Assembly: GCF_002844235.1 (NCBI RefSeq)
Contig: NZ_PGTS01000001.1
Span: forward strand, 868,001-932,000
DNA length: 64,000 bases
Direction: 5' to 3'
Origin: Thalassospira povalilytica
GTDB lineage: Bacteria > Pseudomonadota > Alphaproteobacteria > Rhodospirillales > Thalassospiraceae
Of this stretch, positions 52,165 through 60,446 are shown piece by piece; within the stretch, counting starts at the first letter, position 1; every line of letters starts with the position of its first letter. The notes under the pieces were generated by a model, which saw only the letters and a list, made by a program, of their open reading frames with translations, was not told the DNA's origin and searched no databases. The position numbers and the translations under genes were made by a program.

Positions 52165-53658
52165 TTATTTCGAAGCCATGCTTTCCTGGATTTTCGAGGC
52201 ATGCGCCATGACGTGGTAGATGAAGTTCTGTTCAACCACACCCTTGAACAGGTGCGACCACGGACCGGCTGCAAAGATTGCAACATCGTCGCCCGCGTGG
52301 GTTTCGCTGCTCATCGGGACCAGTGCCTGCTGAAGGTAGTCAATGTCGGTGGTGTCAACATTGGTCAGATCAGCACGAAGGTTGTCTTTCAGGGCACCCG
52401 GGCCGTTCATGTAGCCAAGGGTGGTGTAAGGCTTGCCATCATCGCCTTTTTCTTCGGACAGGCCGAGGATCGGGTTGCCGCGGCTTGCATAACCCGAAAT
52501 GGTCATGGTGTGCGCGTGGTCGGCGGTGACAATGATCAGGGTGTCATTCAGGTTGACCTTGCCCATGGCTTCCTTGACGGCATCGTTCAGTGCGACGGTG
52601 TCTTCAAGGGCGCGTGCGGCATTGCCGGCATGGTGGGCGTGGTCAATACGACCTGCTTCGACCATCAGGAAGAAGCCCTTGTCATTGTTTGCAAGAATAT
52701 CAATCGCCTTGCCGGTCATTTCAGCAAGCGACGGTTCGCCGGCTGCATCTTTTGCACGGTCGGCTTCATATTCCATGTGCGAACGGTCAAACAGGCCCAG
52801 GACCTTTTTGGTTTTGGCCGGGTCAAGTTTGTTGAACTGTTCCTGGTTCCAGATGTATTGCGCACCGGCACCGTTGGCTTCTACCCATTCTTTCGGAAGA
52901 TCGCGACCATCGGAACGCTGGCCCATTTTGCCGGCATCTTCCGGGTCTTCCATGGTTTTGTCCATGAACATGCGACGACCGCCGCCCATGGCAACTTCAA
53001 ACCCGTCACCGCCTTCTTTCCATTCGATCATCTGAAGGGCGATGTCCTTGCAGCCGCCTGCCTTTGCTTCTTCGGTCAGGTCGCTGTCGCTTTCCCAGTT
53101 ACGGTCGGCAGTGTGAACATAGTTCGCAGCCGGGGTCGCGTGGGTCAGGCGGGCGGTGGAAATCCAGCCGGTCGACATGCCTTTTTCTTCGGCCTGTGCC
53201 GCGATGCTGGTCAGCGGATGTTCTTTCTGTGCTTCGCAATCACGACGGGCGACTTCCTTGGAAACGCCGATGGTGCCGTTATTGAGCTTAACACCGGTAA
53301 CCATTGCCGATGCGGTCGGTGCCGAGTCAGCGATCTGGGCGTCATGGGTGTAGGTTTTCGACAGTGCCACGTTCGGGAACTGACCGAAAATCAGGCTGTT
53401 GCTTTCGCCGTCAACGCCGCGCTTCTGGCCTTCGAAGATACGGGCCGCGGTAACGGTCGGAATGCTCATGCCATCCCCGACGAACAGGATGATGTTTTTG
53501 GCACGGTTGGTGTTGTCCTGTTCCATCAGCTTCTGCTGAAGGGTCTGCTGTGCAGCAAGGAAATAGGAATCGTTTGCCTGCGGAAGCTGATCAGCCGCAT
53601 AGGCAACGTTTGCGCACATGGCACCAGCCAGCGCGGAAGCCACAAGAAGGCGTTTCAT
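52165..53658 (-). CDS. phoA: Alkaline phosphatase
   Basis: A 497-aa periplasmic alkaline phosphatase with a signal peptide ending AYA (about 21). The active-site Ser112 lies in DSAPTASAM (Escherichia coli D101-S102-A103 equivalent); VGDGMS holds the metal-binding Asp62, and TADHAHT and SSETHAGDDV hold His ligands. The enzyme needs two zinc ions and one magnesium and releases phosphate from organic esters. AGGGAG lies upstream of the ATG. A phosphate-control site could not be identified with confidence. The metal-linked ABC operon follows directly. Confidence 0.94.
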   Translation of the reverse strand: MKRLLVASALAGAMCANVAYAADQLPQANDSYFLAAQQTLQQKLMEQDNTNRAKNIILFVGDGMSIPTVTAARIFEGQKRGVDGESNSLIFGQFPNVALSKTYTHDAQIADSAPTASAMVTGVKLNNGTIGVSKEVARRDCEAQKEHPLTSIAAQAEEKGMSTGWISTARLTHATPAANYVHTADRNWESDSDLTEEAKAGGCKDIALQMIEWKEGGDGFEVAMGGGRRMFMDKTMEDPEDAGKMGQRSDGRDLPKEWVEANGAGAQYIWNQEQFNKLDPAKTKKVLGLFDRSHMEYEADRAKDAAGEPSLAEMTGKAIDILANNDKGFFLMVEAGRIDHAHHAGNAARALEDTVALNDAVKEAMGKVNLNDTLIIVTADHAHTMTISGYASRGNPILGLSEEKGDDGKPYTTLGYMNGPGALKDNLRADLTNVDTTDIDYLQQALVPMSSETHAGDDVAIFAAGPWSHLFKGVVEQNFIYHVMAHASKIQESMASK

Positions 53659-54033
53659 TTCGATAGTCTCCCTTATCGAATAATATGCTCGCTGCTATCT
53701 GCCCAACAGCGAATGCGGCGGGAGTCTAGTGTCTGTGAAAGGCGCTTTCGTGAAGCAAATATGATTGATCTGTTACAATGTTCGGATGAACCGGAATTCG
53801 CCAATTTCCGCGATTTCAAAAGTCTGACGATATGTTTTTACTGGTGTGGTGCGGTCGTGTGCGTGGCATCATAAGGTGCTGTTATTGATCGATAATTTCG
53901 AAAAAACAGCAATCCGGGCAAATCCACAAATGTGTGACTTGTTGGTATGATGTTTCGAAAGAACCGATTGTTCATTTGAATGCCGATTTTGCCAGACCGA
54001 ACCTTGCGACCGTGACCGATCCTTCGGGCCCGA
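53659..54033. promoter_or_regulatory. phoA upstream region
   Basis: These 375 bp contain no convincing gene. A 37-codon open frame at 53761-53874 lacks support. A TGCTGTT...AACAGCA inverted repeat lies near 53880-53915. No clear Pho box was seen. Confidence 0.3.
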
Positions 54034-54573
54034 TCATTCGTTTTCAGGCTTAGCCGGCTTTTGCGCAACGATCGCCTGTTTGACAGAAACCGGTAATCCG
54101 GTATCGCTGTCGCGGACGGGGCCTTGCTGGGTGGTGATGATATTCCAGTCGGCAAAGGTTTTGTTCAATTCATCCGGGCGCAGCAGAAATTCCGGTGACC
54201 GTGGCCGGCCAAAACGTTCATTGCCGACCATGAAGGTCTCATAGATCAGGGTGCCGCCCGGGCTTGTTGCGGCCCGCAGATGATCAAGCAGCGGGCGATG
54301 GAGGTAATTGACGACGACAATCAGATCAAACTGACGGTTTTCAAGGGGCCAGTTCCCGGTTTCAAGATCAGCCTCGATCCAGTTGATCACCCGGTTGCCT
54401 GACTGTTCAATACGCGAAAGATCGCGATCAATTGCCGTAACGTCCCATCCCCGTTTGGCCAGCCAGAAACTGTGCCGTCCGGCGCCGCAGGCAAGGTCGA
54501 GTGCGCGGTTATGTCCCGGCGTTGCCACAGGGCAATGCTGTGTGATCCAGTCCGATGGCAATTGGGATGACAT
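54034..54573 (-). CDS. SAM-dependent methyltransferase, TehB-like
   Basis: A 179-aa class I methyltransferase with motif I in ALDLACGAGRHSFWLAKRG, the acidic motif II residue in VTAIDRDLSRIE, and FDLIVVVNYLHRPLL as motif IV. The layout resembles the small TehB-type group. Substrate unknown. It lies divergent from DUF1178 across about 110 bp. Confidence 0.82.
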   Translation of the reverse strand: MSSQLPSDWITQHCPVATPGHNRALDLACGAGRHSFWLAKRGWDVTAIDRDLSRIEQSGNRVINWIEADLETGNWPLENRQFDLIVVVNYLHRPLLDHLRAATSPGGTLIYETFMVGNERFGRPRSPEFLLRPDELNKTFADWNIITTQQGPVRDSDTGLPVSVKQAIVAQKPAKPENE

Positions 54574-54686
54574 TTTTGTAAATCTTGTTTATTGAAGGTT
54601 TCGCATGTGACTGGCGGAATGCGCCCGGTCAGGCCATATTACAGATACCTTAATTCTGCGACATATCGGTTTCCACAAGTACCATC

Positions 54687-55124
54687 ATGATTCTTTTTCA
54701 GCTTAAATGCGAACATGATCACGAATTTGAAGGCTGGTTCAAGGACGGCGCGACCTATGACATGCAGGCCGCAAGCGGCGATTTGTCCTGTCCGGTCTGT
54801 GGCACGTCCAATGTGGGCAAGGCCCTGATGACGCCGCGATTGCGCACATCGCGGCAAAAGGAACTGGCAGCGGAAAAACAGCAGCAAAAAGCCGTGGCCG
54901 AAGCAACCAAGGCCGCGATTGCCGAAATCCGCAAACAGGTCGAAACCAATTGCGAGCATGTCGGTGACAAATTTGCCGAGGAAGCCCGCAAGATCCATTA
55001 CGGCGAAGCTGAAAAACGCGGCATCTATGGTGAGGCATCGCTGAAGGAAACGGTCGAACTCGTCGAAGAAGGCATCGACGTCCACGCCTTGCCCTGGGGC
55101 GATGACACCAAGAAAAAGAACTGA
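54687..55124 (+). CDS. DUF1178 zinc-ribbon-like protein
   Basis: A 145-aa protein starting ILFQLKCEHDHEFEGWFKDG, followed by LSCPVCGTSNVGKALM, so Cys8 and the CPVC pair may bind zinc. A Lys/Gln/Ala-rich helix (about 55-85) connects to a second conserved region, FAEEARKIHYGEAEKRGIYGEA, typical of DUF1178. The function is unknown. Its usual place is beside the Nit amidase in alphaproteobacteria; here accessory genes separate them. Confidence 0.92.
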   Translation: MILFQLKCEHDHEFEGWFKDGATYDMQAASGDLSCPVCGTSNVGKALMTPRLRTSRQKELAAEKQQQKAVAEATKAAIAEIRKQVETNCEHVGDKFAEEARKIHYGEAEKRGIYGEASLKETVELVEEGIDVHALPWGDDTKKKN

Positions 55125-55410
55125 CAGCACATCAGGCCGACGGGTGTCTTGATATGCAAGTTGCAATCATCGAAAGTTGCCTGCAATTGCATTGAAAGAT
55201 TTCTGTTCCTCCCCATTTGAATGGCTGGAGCTATTCGGAGGGAGAGGTTCGGGGAAGCGAAAGCACCGCAATTTCGGTATTCCCGGCATTGGCTTGAAAA
55301 CCAGAATGGCCTGAAGGCCATCACAGAAATCGTTATCTGATCAGACGGCTCTCCCACGCGCGGACCATAAACCGTGTCCGGTTCAACCGACTGAAGAAGA
55401 GTGTGGGGAG
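55125..55410. promoter_or_regulatory. Leader region of the PAS-GGDEF gene
   Basis: In 286 bp no gene is seen. TTGCA/TGCAA words are repeated at about 55154-55194 (ATGCAAGTTGCAA, TGCAATTGCAT). The rest is G-rich and might fold, but I do not recognise a riboswitch class. Confidence 0.35.
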
Positions 55411-56808
55411 ATGAAGATTGATTTTAACGAACTGAATCTGAAGACCCTTCTTGATAATTCCATCGTCGGCGTGGTGATCCATGACTGGGATACATCGATC
55501 GTCTATGCGAACCCGCGGGCGATGGATTTGCTGGAAATGAGCTACGATCATCTGATCGGAAAAACATCATACGATCCGCAATGGCACTTTGTTGACGAAC
55601 AGCACAGGCGGTTGATGGTTTACGAATACCCGGTCAACAGGGTGCGTAAAACCAACACCACGATGGTCAACGAAGTCTTTGGCAAGGTGAATGAGCAAAC
55701 CGGTGACGTCAGGTGGTTTCTGGTAAATGCCTATGTCGAACGCCAACCCAATCTGCCCGATGGCAAAGGCTTCATTGTTGTTTCCTTCAATGACATTACC
55801 GACCGGCAGAACCTGTTTTCCTATGAACATATTCTGGAACATGCCGGGGATGTGGTCATCGTTACCGAAGCCGATCCGATAGAGGCACCGTTTGGCCCGA
55901 AAATCGTCTATGTGAACAAGGCGTTCGAAAAGCTGACAGGATATTCGCGCGACGAAGTCATCGGTGAAACACCGCGCATATTGCAAGGCCAACTGACCGA
56001 TATCGAAGCCTGTCGACGCATTTCCAGGGCCCTGCACGAAAAAACCAATATCCGCGAGACATTGCTGAACTATTCCAAAACCGGAAAGCCATATTGGCTT
56101 GATATGAGCATCATGCCGCTTTTTGGGCGAAATGGTCAGGTTACCCATTTTGCGGCGATTGAACATGATGTGACGGAATCAGTGTTCAACGCGCAGCAGC
56201 TTGAACGGCGAAATGCGGAGCTCAGGCAAATCAAGGACTCGCTTAACAAGCTTGTTCAGGAAAAGACCCGTCAGCTTCGCGAAGCCAATATGAAGCTTGA
56301 GCAGCTTGCCTATTATGATGCGTTGACCGGCGTTCCCAACAGGCGCAGCTTCACCGACCAGTTGCAAAAGATGTTCGGGTTTTGTGTGCGCAACAGTTAC
56401 CCGTTGCTGGTCGGCATTTTTGATATTGATGACTTCAAATATGTCAACGATACGCACGGTCACGGCGTAGGGGACGAGGTGCTGGTGCAATTGGCGCGTG
56501 CGGTTGACGATCAGTTCCGCATCGAAGATGTGTTTGGCAGGATCGGCGGCGAAGAATTTGCCTTTGCCTCAATCGTCAAAGAGCGCAAAGCAGCGGACAT
56601 CCTGTGTGCCAGGGTGCTGTCAAATGCACGGTCATGTCAGGTTGAACTTGCCGACGGTCAGCATGTGTCGATCACTATCAGTCTTGGCGCATGTTTCGTG
56701 GTTCCGAGCAACGGCATCGATACGGACAAGGTCATGCAGGTCGCCGACCGGGATCTGTACGAAGCCAAAAGGTCGGGCAAGAACCGGTTTGTGATTTCGC
56801 AATGTTAG
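55411..56808 (+). CDS. PAS-PAS-GGDEF diguanylate cyclase
   Basis: A 465-aa cytoplasmic protein. PAS1 (about 14-130) and PAS2 (about 140-255, with VNKAFEKLTGYSRDEVIGE and LQGQLTDIEA) are followed by a coiled coil (about 260-298) and a GGDEF domain (299-465). The active site GGEEF (379-383) is intact, and RIED (370-373) five residues upstream is a product-inhibition site. LVGIFDIDDFKYVND has the metal-binding Asp. PAS2 has Pro instead of the LOV Cys, so it is not a flavin photosensor of that type. It makes c-di-GMP, probably under redox or ligand control. Confidence 0.92.
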   Translation: MKIDFNELNLKTLLDNSIVGVVIHDWDTSIVYANPRAMDLLEMSYDHLIGKTSYDPQWHFVDEQHRRLMVYEYPVNRVRKTNTTMVNEVFGKVNEQTGDVRWFLVNAYVERQPNLPDGKGFIVVSFNDITDRQNLFSYEHILEHAGDVVIVTEADPIEAPFGPKIVYVNKAFEKLTGYSRDEVIGETPRILQGQLTDIEACRRISRALHEKTNIRETLLNYSKTGKPYWLDMSIMPLFGRNGQVTHFAAIEHDVTESVFNAQQLERRNAELRQIKDSLNKLVQEKTRQLREANMKLEQLAYYDALTGVPNRRSFTDQLQKMFGFCVRNSYPLLVGIFDIDDFKYVNDTHGHGVGDEVLVQLARAVDDQFRIEDVFGRIGGEEFAFASIVKERKAADILCARVLSNARSCQVELADGQHVSITISLGACFVVPSNGIDTDKVMQVADRDLYEAKRSGKNRFVISQC

Positions 56809-56852
56809 GGGCCGTTTCGCGGCCCCGGGTTCAGGCGACCCCGGGTTCAGGC
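56808..56852. repeat. Hairpin and duplicated stop-codon segment at the ubiG 3' end
   Basis: GGGGCCG/CGGCCCC (56808-56814/56820-56826) forms a stem that could end the GGDEF transcript. CCCCGGGTTCAGGC then occurs twice, at 56823-56836 and 56839-56852; the second copy contains the ubiG stop. Confidence 0.65.
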
Positions 56853-57611
56853 CGCCTCGGGCTTGCGGGCGATGACCATGTAATTGACGTCAAGATCGCG
56901 CGGGGCGGGATACCAGGTATCCTTGATCGGGTTATAGGCAACACCGGTGATATCGGTCAGTTCCAGACCGGCACCACGCAGGTATCCCGACATTTCCGAC
57001 GGTTTGACGAATTTGCGCCAGTCATGGGTGCCAGCCGGCAGCCAGCGCAGAATGTATTCGGCGCCGATCTTGGCCAATGCCAGTGACTTGATGGTGCGGT
57101 TAAGGGTCGCAACAAACATCAGTCCGCCCGGTTTGAGAACCGATGCACAGGCCTGCATGAAGAATTGCGGATCATCGACATGTTCGATGACTTCCATATT
57201 GAGCACGATATCAAACTGTTTGCCTTCATCGGCCAGCATTTCCGGCGTGCAGCAACGATAGTCGATTTCAAGACCGGACTGTGCTGCATGAACCTTGGCG
57301 ACTTCGATGTTGTTTTCCGCAGCATCGATCGAGGTCATTTTGGCCCCCATCCGTGCCAGCGGCTCTGACAACAGGCCTGCACCACAGCCGATATCGATGA
57401 TTTCGATATCTTTAAGAGGTTCGATCTGTGCGGGGGCACGTCCGACATGGGCACAGATATTGTCCCGCAAAAGCTGCAAACGCACCGGGTTGAAGCGGTG
57501 CAGCGGTTTCATCACGCCATTCGGATCCCACCATTTTTCTGCCATCGCGGAAAAACGCGTGATTTCCTCGGCATTGGCGGTGCGGCTGGTTTTGGCGGAT
57601 GCGTCCGACAT
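56847..57611 (-). CDS. ubiG: UbiG, ubiquinone biosynthesis O-methyltransferase
   Basis: A 254-aa methyltransferase that carries out both O-methylations of ubiquinone synthesis. It starts at 57611 (GGAG upstream) and shows EITRFSAMAEKWWDPNG, PLHRFNPVRL, motif I IDIGCGAGLLSEPLARMGA, and VDPGG-equivalent LKPGGLMFVATLNRT. These are typical UbiG signatures. It diverges from lysC. Confidence 0.95.
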   Translation of the reverse strand: MSDASAKTSRTANAEEITRFSAMAEKWWDPNGVMKPLHRFNPVRLQLLRDNICAHVGRAPAQIEPLKDIEIIDIGCGAGLLSEPLARMGAKMTSIDAAENNIEVAKVHAAQSGLEIDYRCCTPEMLADEGKQFDIVLNMEVIEHVDDPQFFMQACASVLKPGGLMFVATLNRTIKSLALAKIGAEYILRWLPAGTHDWRKFVKPSEMSGYLRGAGLELTDITGVAYNPIKDTWYPAPRDLDVNYMVIARKPEAA

Positions 57612-58039
57612 GGCGTGGCTCCAAAGGCGTGACATCAGTATGTGTGTTCTGTGCCCTGTTTACGCGGGCCTGATCGGCAAGGCAATACTCAGCTGACAAA
57701 TGCGCGCGCCCATCGTCGCCGATCGGGCATCAAAACCATGTCTGAGGTGATCTGCATTGCCGGTATGGATCGTCAGGGTTTTTGGGTAAGTTTCGCACGA
57801 TATTTCACTGAATTTGCCTGCGCGGAGCCATTCGGGACATATTTGGCTTATAAAAATTGCTCTGACGCAATTTATCGGCTGCGTTGATGCTTGTTTCGCG
57901 ATGATTATGGAAGTATTGATAACGCCGCCCGAAACAGGGGACGCGCCGATACGATGGCATTGCATCCCTGCCAGGGAACCGGATCACATACCGTCTCGTT
58001 CGGATCGCCGATGGACGGAGAGCATAGCGGGGATACTTC
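57612..58039. promoter_or_regulatory. ubiG / lysC divergent intergenic region
   Basis: The 428 bp hold no supported gene. AAATTGC (57854-57860) and GCAATTT (57867-57873) form an inverted repeat with a 6-bp spacer next to an A/T-rich TTATAAAA, a possible promoter. Just before lysC, GGACGGAG and GGGGAT precede the ATG. Confidence 0.35.
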
Positions 58040-59260
58040 ATGGCCCGTATTGTCATGAAATTTGGCGGCACTTCGGTCGCTGATGTTGATAAAATCAAAA
58101 ACGTAGCACGTCGGGTCAAGGCCGAGGTGGACGCTGGCAATCAGGTTGCTGTGGTCGTCTCTGCCATGTCTGGCAAGACTAATGAACTGGTCGGTTGGGC
58201 GCAGGAAGTCTCGCCGATGTATGATGCACGCGAATATGATGTCATCGTATCGTCGGGTGAGCAGGTTACCGTCGGGCTTCTGGCCATGGCGCTGCAAAGC
58301 ATGGATGTGCCTGCGCGTTCCTGGCTTGGATGGCAAATTCCGATCAAGACCGACGGCGCACATGCCAAGGCCCGTATCAAGGAAATCGACACCACCGAAC
58401 TTGACAAGCGCATGAATGGCGGCGAAGTCGTTTGTGTGGCCGGGTTCCAGGGGATCGCACCGGACAACCGGATCACCACGCTCGGACGTGGCGGGTCGGA
58501 TACGTCTGCTGTGGCGCTTGCGGCGGCACTGAATGCGGATCGTTGCGACATCTATACCGATGTCGAAGGGGTTTACACCACCGATCCGCGCATCGTGCCC
58601 AAGGCCAAGAAGATCGAAAAGATTACCTACGAAGAAATGCTGGAACTGGCTTCGCTGGGTGCGAAGGTCCTGCAAACCCGTTCTGTCGAGATGGCCATGA
58701 ACCATCGCGTCCGGGTACAGGTCCGCTCGACCTTTAGCGAAGCAGAAGGAACACTTGTTGTAGACGAGGACGAAATCGTGGAACAGGAAGTCGTCAGCGG
58801 AATTGCCTATAGCCGTGACGAAGCCAAGATCACCTTGGTTAAAGTCGCTGATAAGCCGGGTATTGCCGCTTCTATTTTCAGCCCGCTGGCTGATGCGAAT
58901 ATCAATGTCGATATGATCGTGCAGAACGTCTCTGAAGACGGCAAAAGCACGGACATGACCTTTACCGTTCCGCGGGGTGAATTCCAGCGTGCGCTTCAGG
59001 TCATCGAAAAAAACAAGGACAAGATCGCCTATCAGGAACTTCTGAGCACTTCGGATGTTACCAAGGTGTCGATCATTGGTGTCGGCATGCGTTCGCATGT
59101 CGGTGTCGCGCGCAAAATGTTTGAAACCCTTGCTGAAAAGGGCATCAACATTCAGGTCATCTCCACCTCGGAAATCAAGGTCAGTGTTCTGATCGCCGAG
59201 GAATATACCGAACTTGCAGTTCGTGCCCTGCACACTGCTTATGGTCTTGATGACGAATAA
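58040..59260 (+). CDS. lysC: Aspartate kinase
   Basis: A 406-aa aspartokinase, first enzyme of the Lys/Thr/Met branch. It has KFGGTSVADVDKIKNVA (nucleotide-binding start), GRGGSDTSAVALAAAL and the two C-terminal ACT domains (KITLVKVADKPGIAASIF and VSIIGVGMRSHVGVARKMF), which give feedback control by lysine and/or threonine. It is close in length to monofunctional bacterial enzymes. It begins a plus-strand group with the flavin oxidoreductase, ptsP and rodZ. Confidence 0.96.
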   Translation: MARIVMKFGGTSVADVDKIKNVARRVKAEVDAGNQVAVVVSAMSGKTNELVGWAQEVSPMYDAREYDVIVSSGEQVTVGLLAMALQSMDVPARSWLGWQIPIKTDGAHAKARIKEIDTTELDKRMNGGEVVCVAGFQGIAPDNRITTLGRGGSDTSAVALAAALNADRCDIYTDVEGVYTTDPRIVPKAKKIEKITYEEMLELASLGAKVLQTRSVEMAMNHRVRVQVRSTFSEAEGTLVVDEDEIVEQEVVSGIAYSRDEAKITLVKVADKPGIAASIFSPLADANINVDMIVQNVSEDGKSTDMTFTVPRGEFQRALQVIEKNKDKIAYQELLSTSDVTKVSIIGVGMRSHVGVARKMFETLAEKGINIQVISTSEIKVSVLIAEEYTELAVRALHTAYGLDDE

Positions 59261-59412
59261 TTTCGACAGTCCGATCGCTTTTGCGCGATTAAGCCACTGT
59301 TAAATTACGTGTAATACTACATACTGGTCGCAACGATGTGTTTCGGCCATTTGTGATGAAATGGCAGGGGATCAATCGGTCTCCTGCATTTCTGCTTTGG
59401 GGTACAGAAAAT

Positions 59413-60441
59413 ATGAGTGATCCGAAATTCGACGCAGCACACGCGCGCCTTGAAAAACTGTGGGCAGCGGGCAAGGAATTCCTTGGAACCGATTATGCCA
59501 TCTTGGCTGGCGCAATGTCGTGGGTGTCTGAACGTCATCTGGTTTCGGCGGTCTCAAATGCGGGCGGTTTTGGTGTAATTGCCTGTGGCTCCATGACCCC
59601 GGACTTGCTGTCGGCCGAAATTGCGGCGACCAAGGAAATGACCAAAAAGCCGTTCGGCGTCAATCTGATCACCATGCATCCGCAGCTTGATGATCTGATC
59701 GAAGTTTGCCGTGAACATAATGTCGGTCATGTGGTTCTGGCTGGCGGTTTGCCGTCGTCAAACTCGATCAAGCAGGCCAAGGAATTCGCCAAGGTTGTCT
59801 GCTTTGCCCCGGCGCTGGTTCTGGCCAAGAAGCTGATCCGTTCGGGTGCCGATGCGCTGGTGATCGAAGGCAGTGAAGCCGGTGGCCATATCGGCCCGGT
59901 ATCGCTGACCGTTCTGGTTCAGGAAATTCTGCCAAACATTTCCGACATTCCGGTTTTCTGTGCCGGTGGTATCGGACGCGGCGAAGCAATTACCGGTCTG
60001 CTTGAACAGGGTGCGGCGGGTGTGCAGATCGGGACTCGTCTGGTGTGTGCCGAAGAATGCATTGCCCATCCCGATTTCAAGAAGGCCTTCATTCGCGCAA
60101 GCGCGCGTGATGCTGTCACCACCGTGCAGCTTGATGACCGTTTCCCGGTTATTCCGGTCCGTGCCCTTGCCAACAAGGGAACCGAGGAATTCCGCGAAAC
60201 CCAGCGCAAAGTCATTGAGAAATTCCGTTCAGGCGAACTCGATCAGGGTGCCGCCCAGCTTGAAATCGAACATTTCTGGGCCGGGGCATTGCGCCGCGCC
60301 GTGATCGATGGTGACGTCGAAAGTGGATCGGTTATGGCAGGGCAGTCGGTTGGTATGGTAAAGAAAGAACAACCGGTTACCGAAATTCTGCAAGAGTTGG
60401 TCGAACAGGCCGTTCATTCCCTGATTAAGAGAGACGACTAA
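59413..60441 (+). CDS. Nitronate monooxygenase-type flavin oxidoreductase
   Basis: A 342-aa (beta/alpha)8-barrel flavoprotein. Typical features are ILAGAMSWVSERHLVSAVSN, NAGGFGVIACGSMTP, GVNLITMHPQ, the central ALVIEGSEAGGHIG and the FMN-phosphate site CAGGIGRGEAITG and GAAGVQIGTRL. These match the NPD family (nitronate monooxygenase or related enzymes such as FabK). The start at 59413 is preferred to a GTG at 59338. It ends 5 nt before ptsP, which implies co-transcription. Confidence 0.9.
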   Translation: MSDPKFDAAHARLEKLWAAGKEFLGTDYAILAGAMSWVSERHLVSAVSNAGGFGVIACGSMTPDLLSAEIAATKEMTKKPFGVNLITMHPQLDDLIEVCREHNVGHVVLAGGLPSSNSIKQAKEFAKVVCFAPALVLAKKLIRSGADALVIEGSEAGGHIGPVSLTVLVQEILPNISDIPVFCAGGIGRGEAITGLLEQGAAGVQIGTRLVCAEECIAHPDFKKAFIRASARDAVTTVQLDDRFPVIPVRALANKGTEEFRETQRKVIEKFRSGELDQGAAQLEIEHFWAGALRRAVIDGDVESGSVMAGQSVGMVKKEQPVTEILQELVEQAVHSLIKRDD

Positions 60442-60446
60442 GCCAA

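Noticed and set aside
52000-53874. A plus-strand open frame of 624 codons antisense to phoA
   Set aside because: It mirrors the codon structure of phoA, has no recognisable domain and no ribosome-binding site; phoA on the other strand has all catalytic motifs.
53761-53874. A 37-codon plus-strand open frame upstream of phoA
   Set aside because: No ribosome-binding site or recognisable composition; too short to support without comparative data.
55125-55410. A c-di-GMP or glycine riboswitch in the GGDEF leader
   Set aside because: The G-rich segment does not contain the conserved core sequences of either class in the right order.
55840-56180. PAS2 of the GGDEF protein as a LOV photosensor
   Set aside because: The segment has GETPRILQG where LOV domains need a Cys before the RFLQG-like motif; without the Cys no photo-adduct can form.
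57642-57887. An 81-codon plus-strand open frame upstream of lysC
   Set aside because: Begins inside the ubiG promoter side, has no recognisable domain and no clear ribosome-binding site; treated as intergenic.
57905-59233. A minus-strand open frame of 442 codons antisense to lysC
   Set aside because: Shadow of the well-supported aspartate kinase gene; the translated sequence shows no domain.
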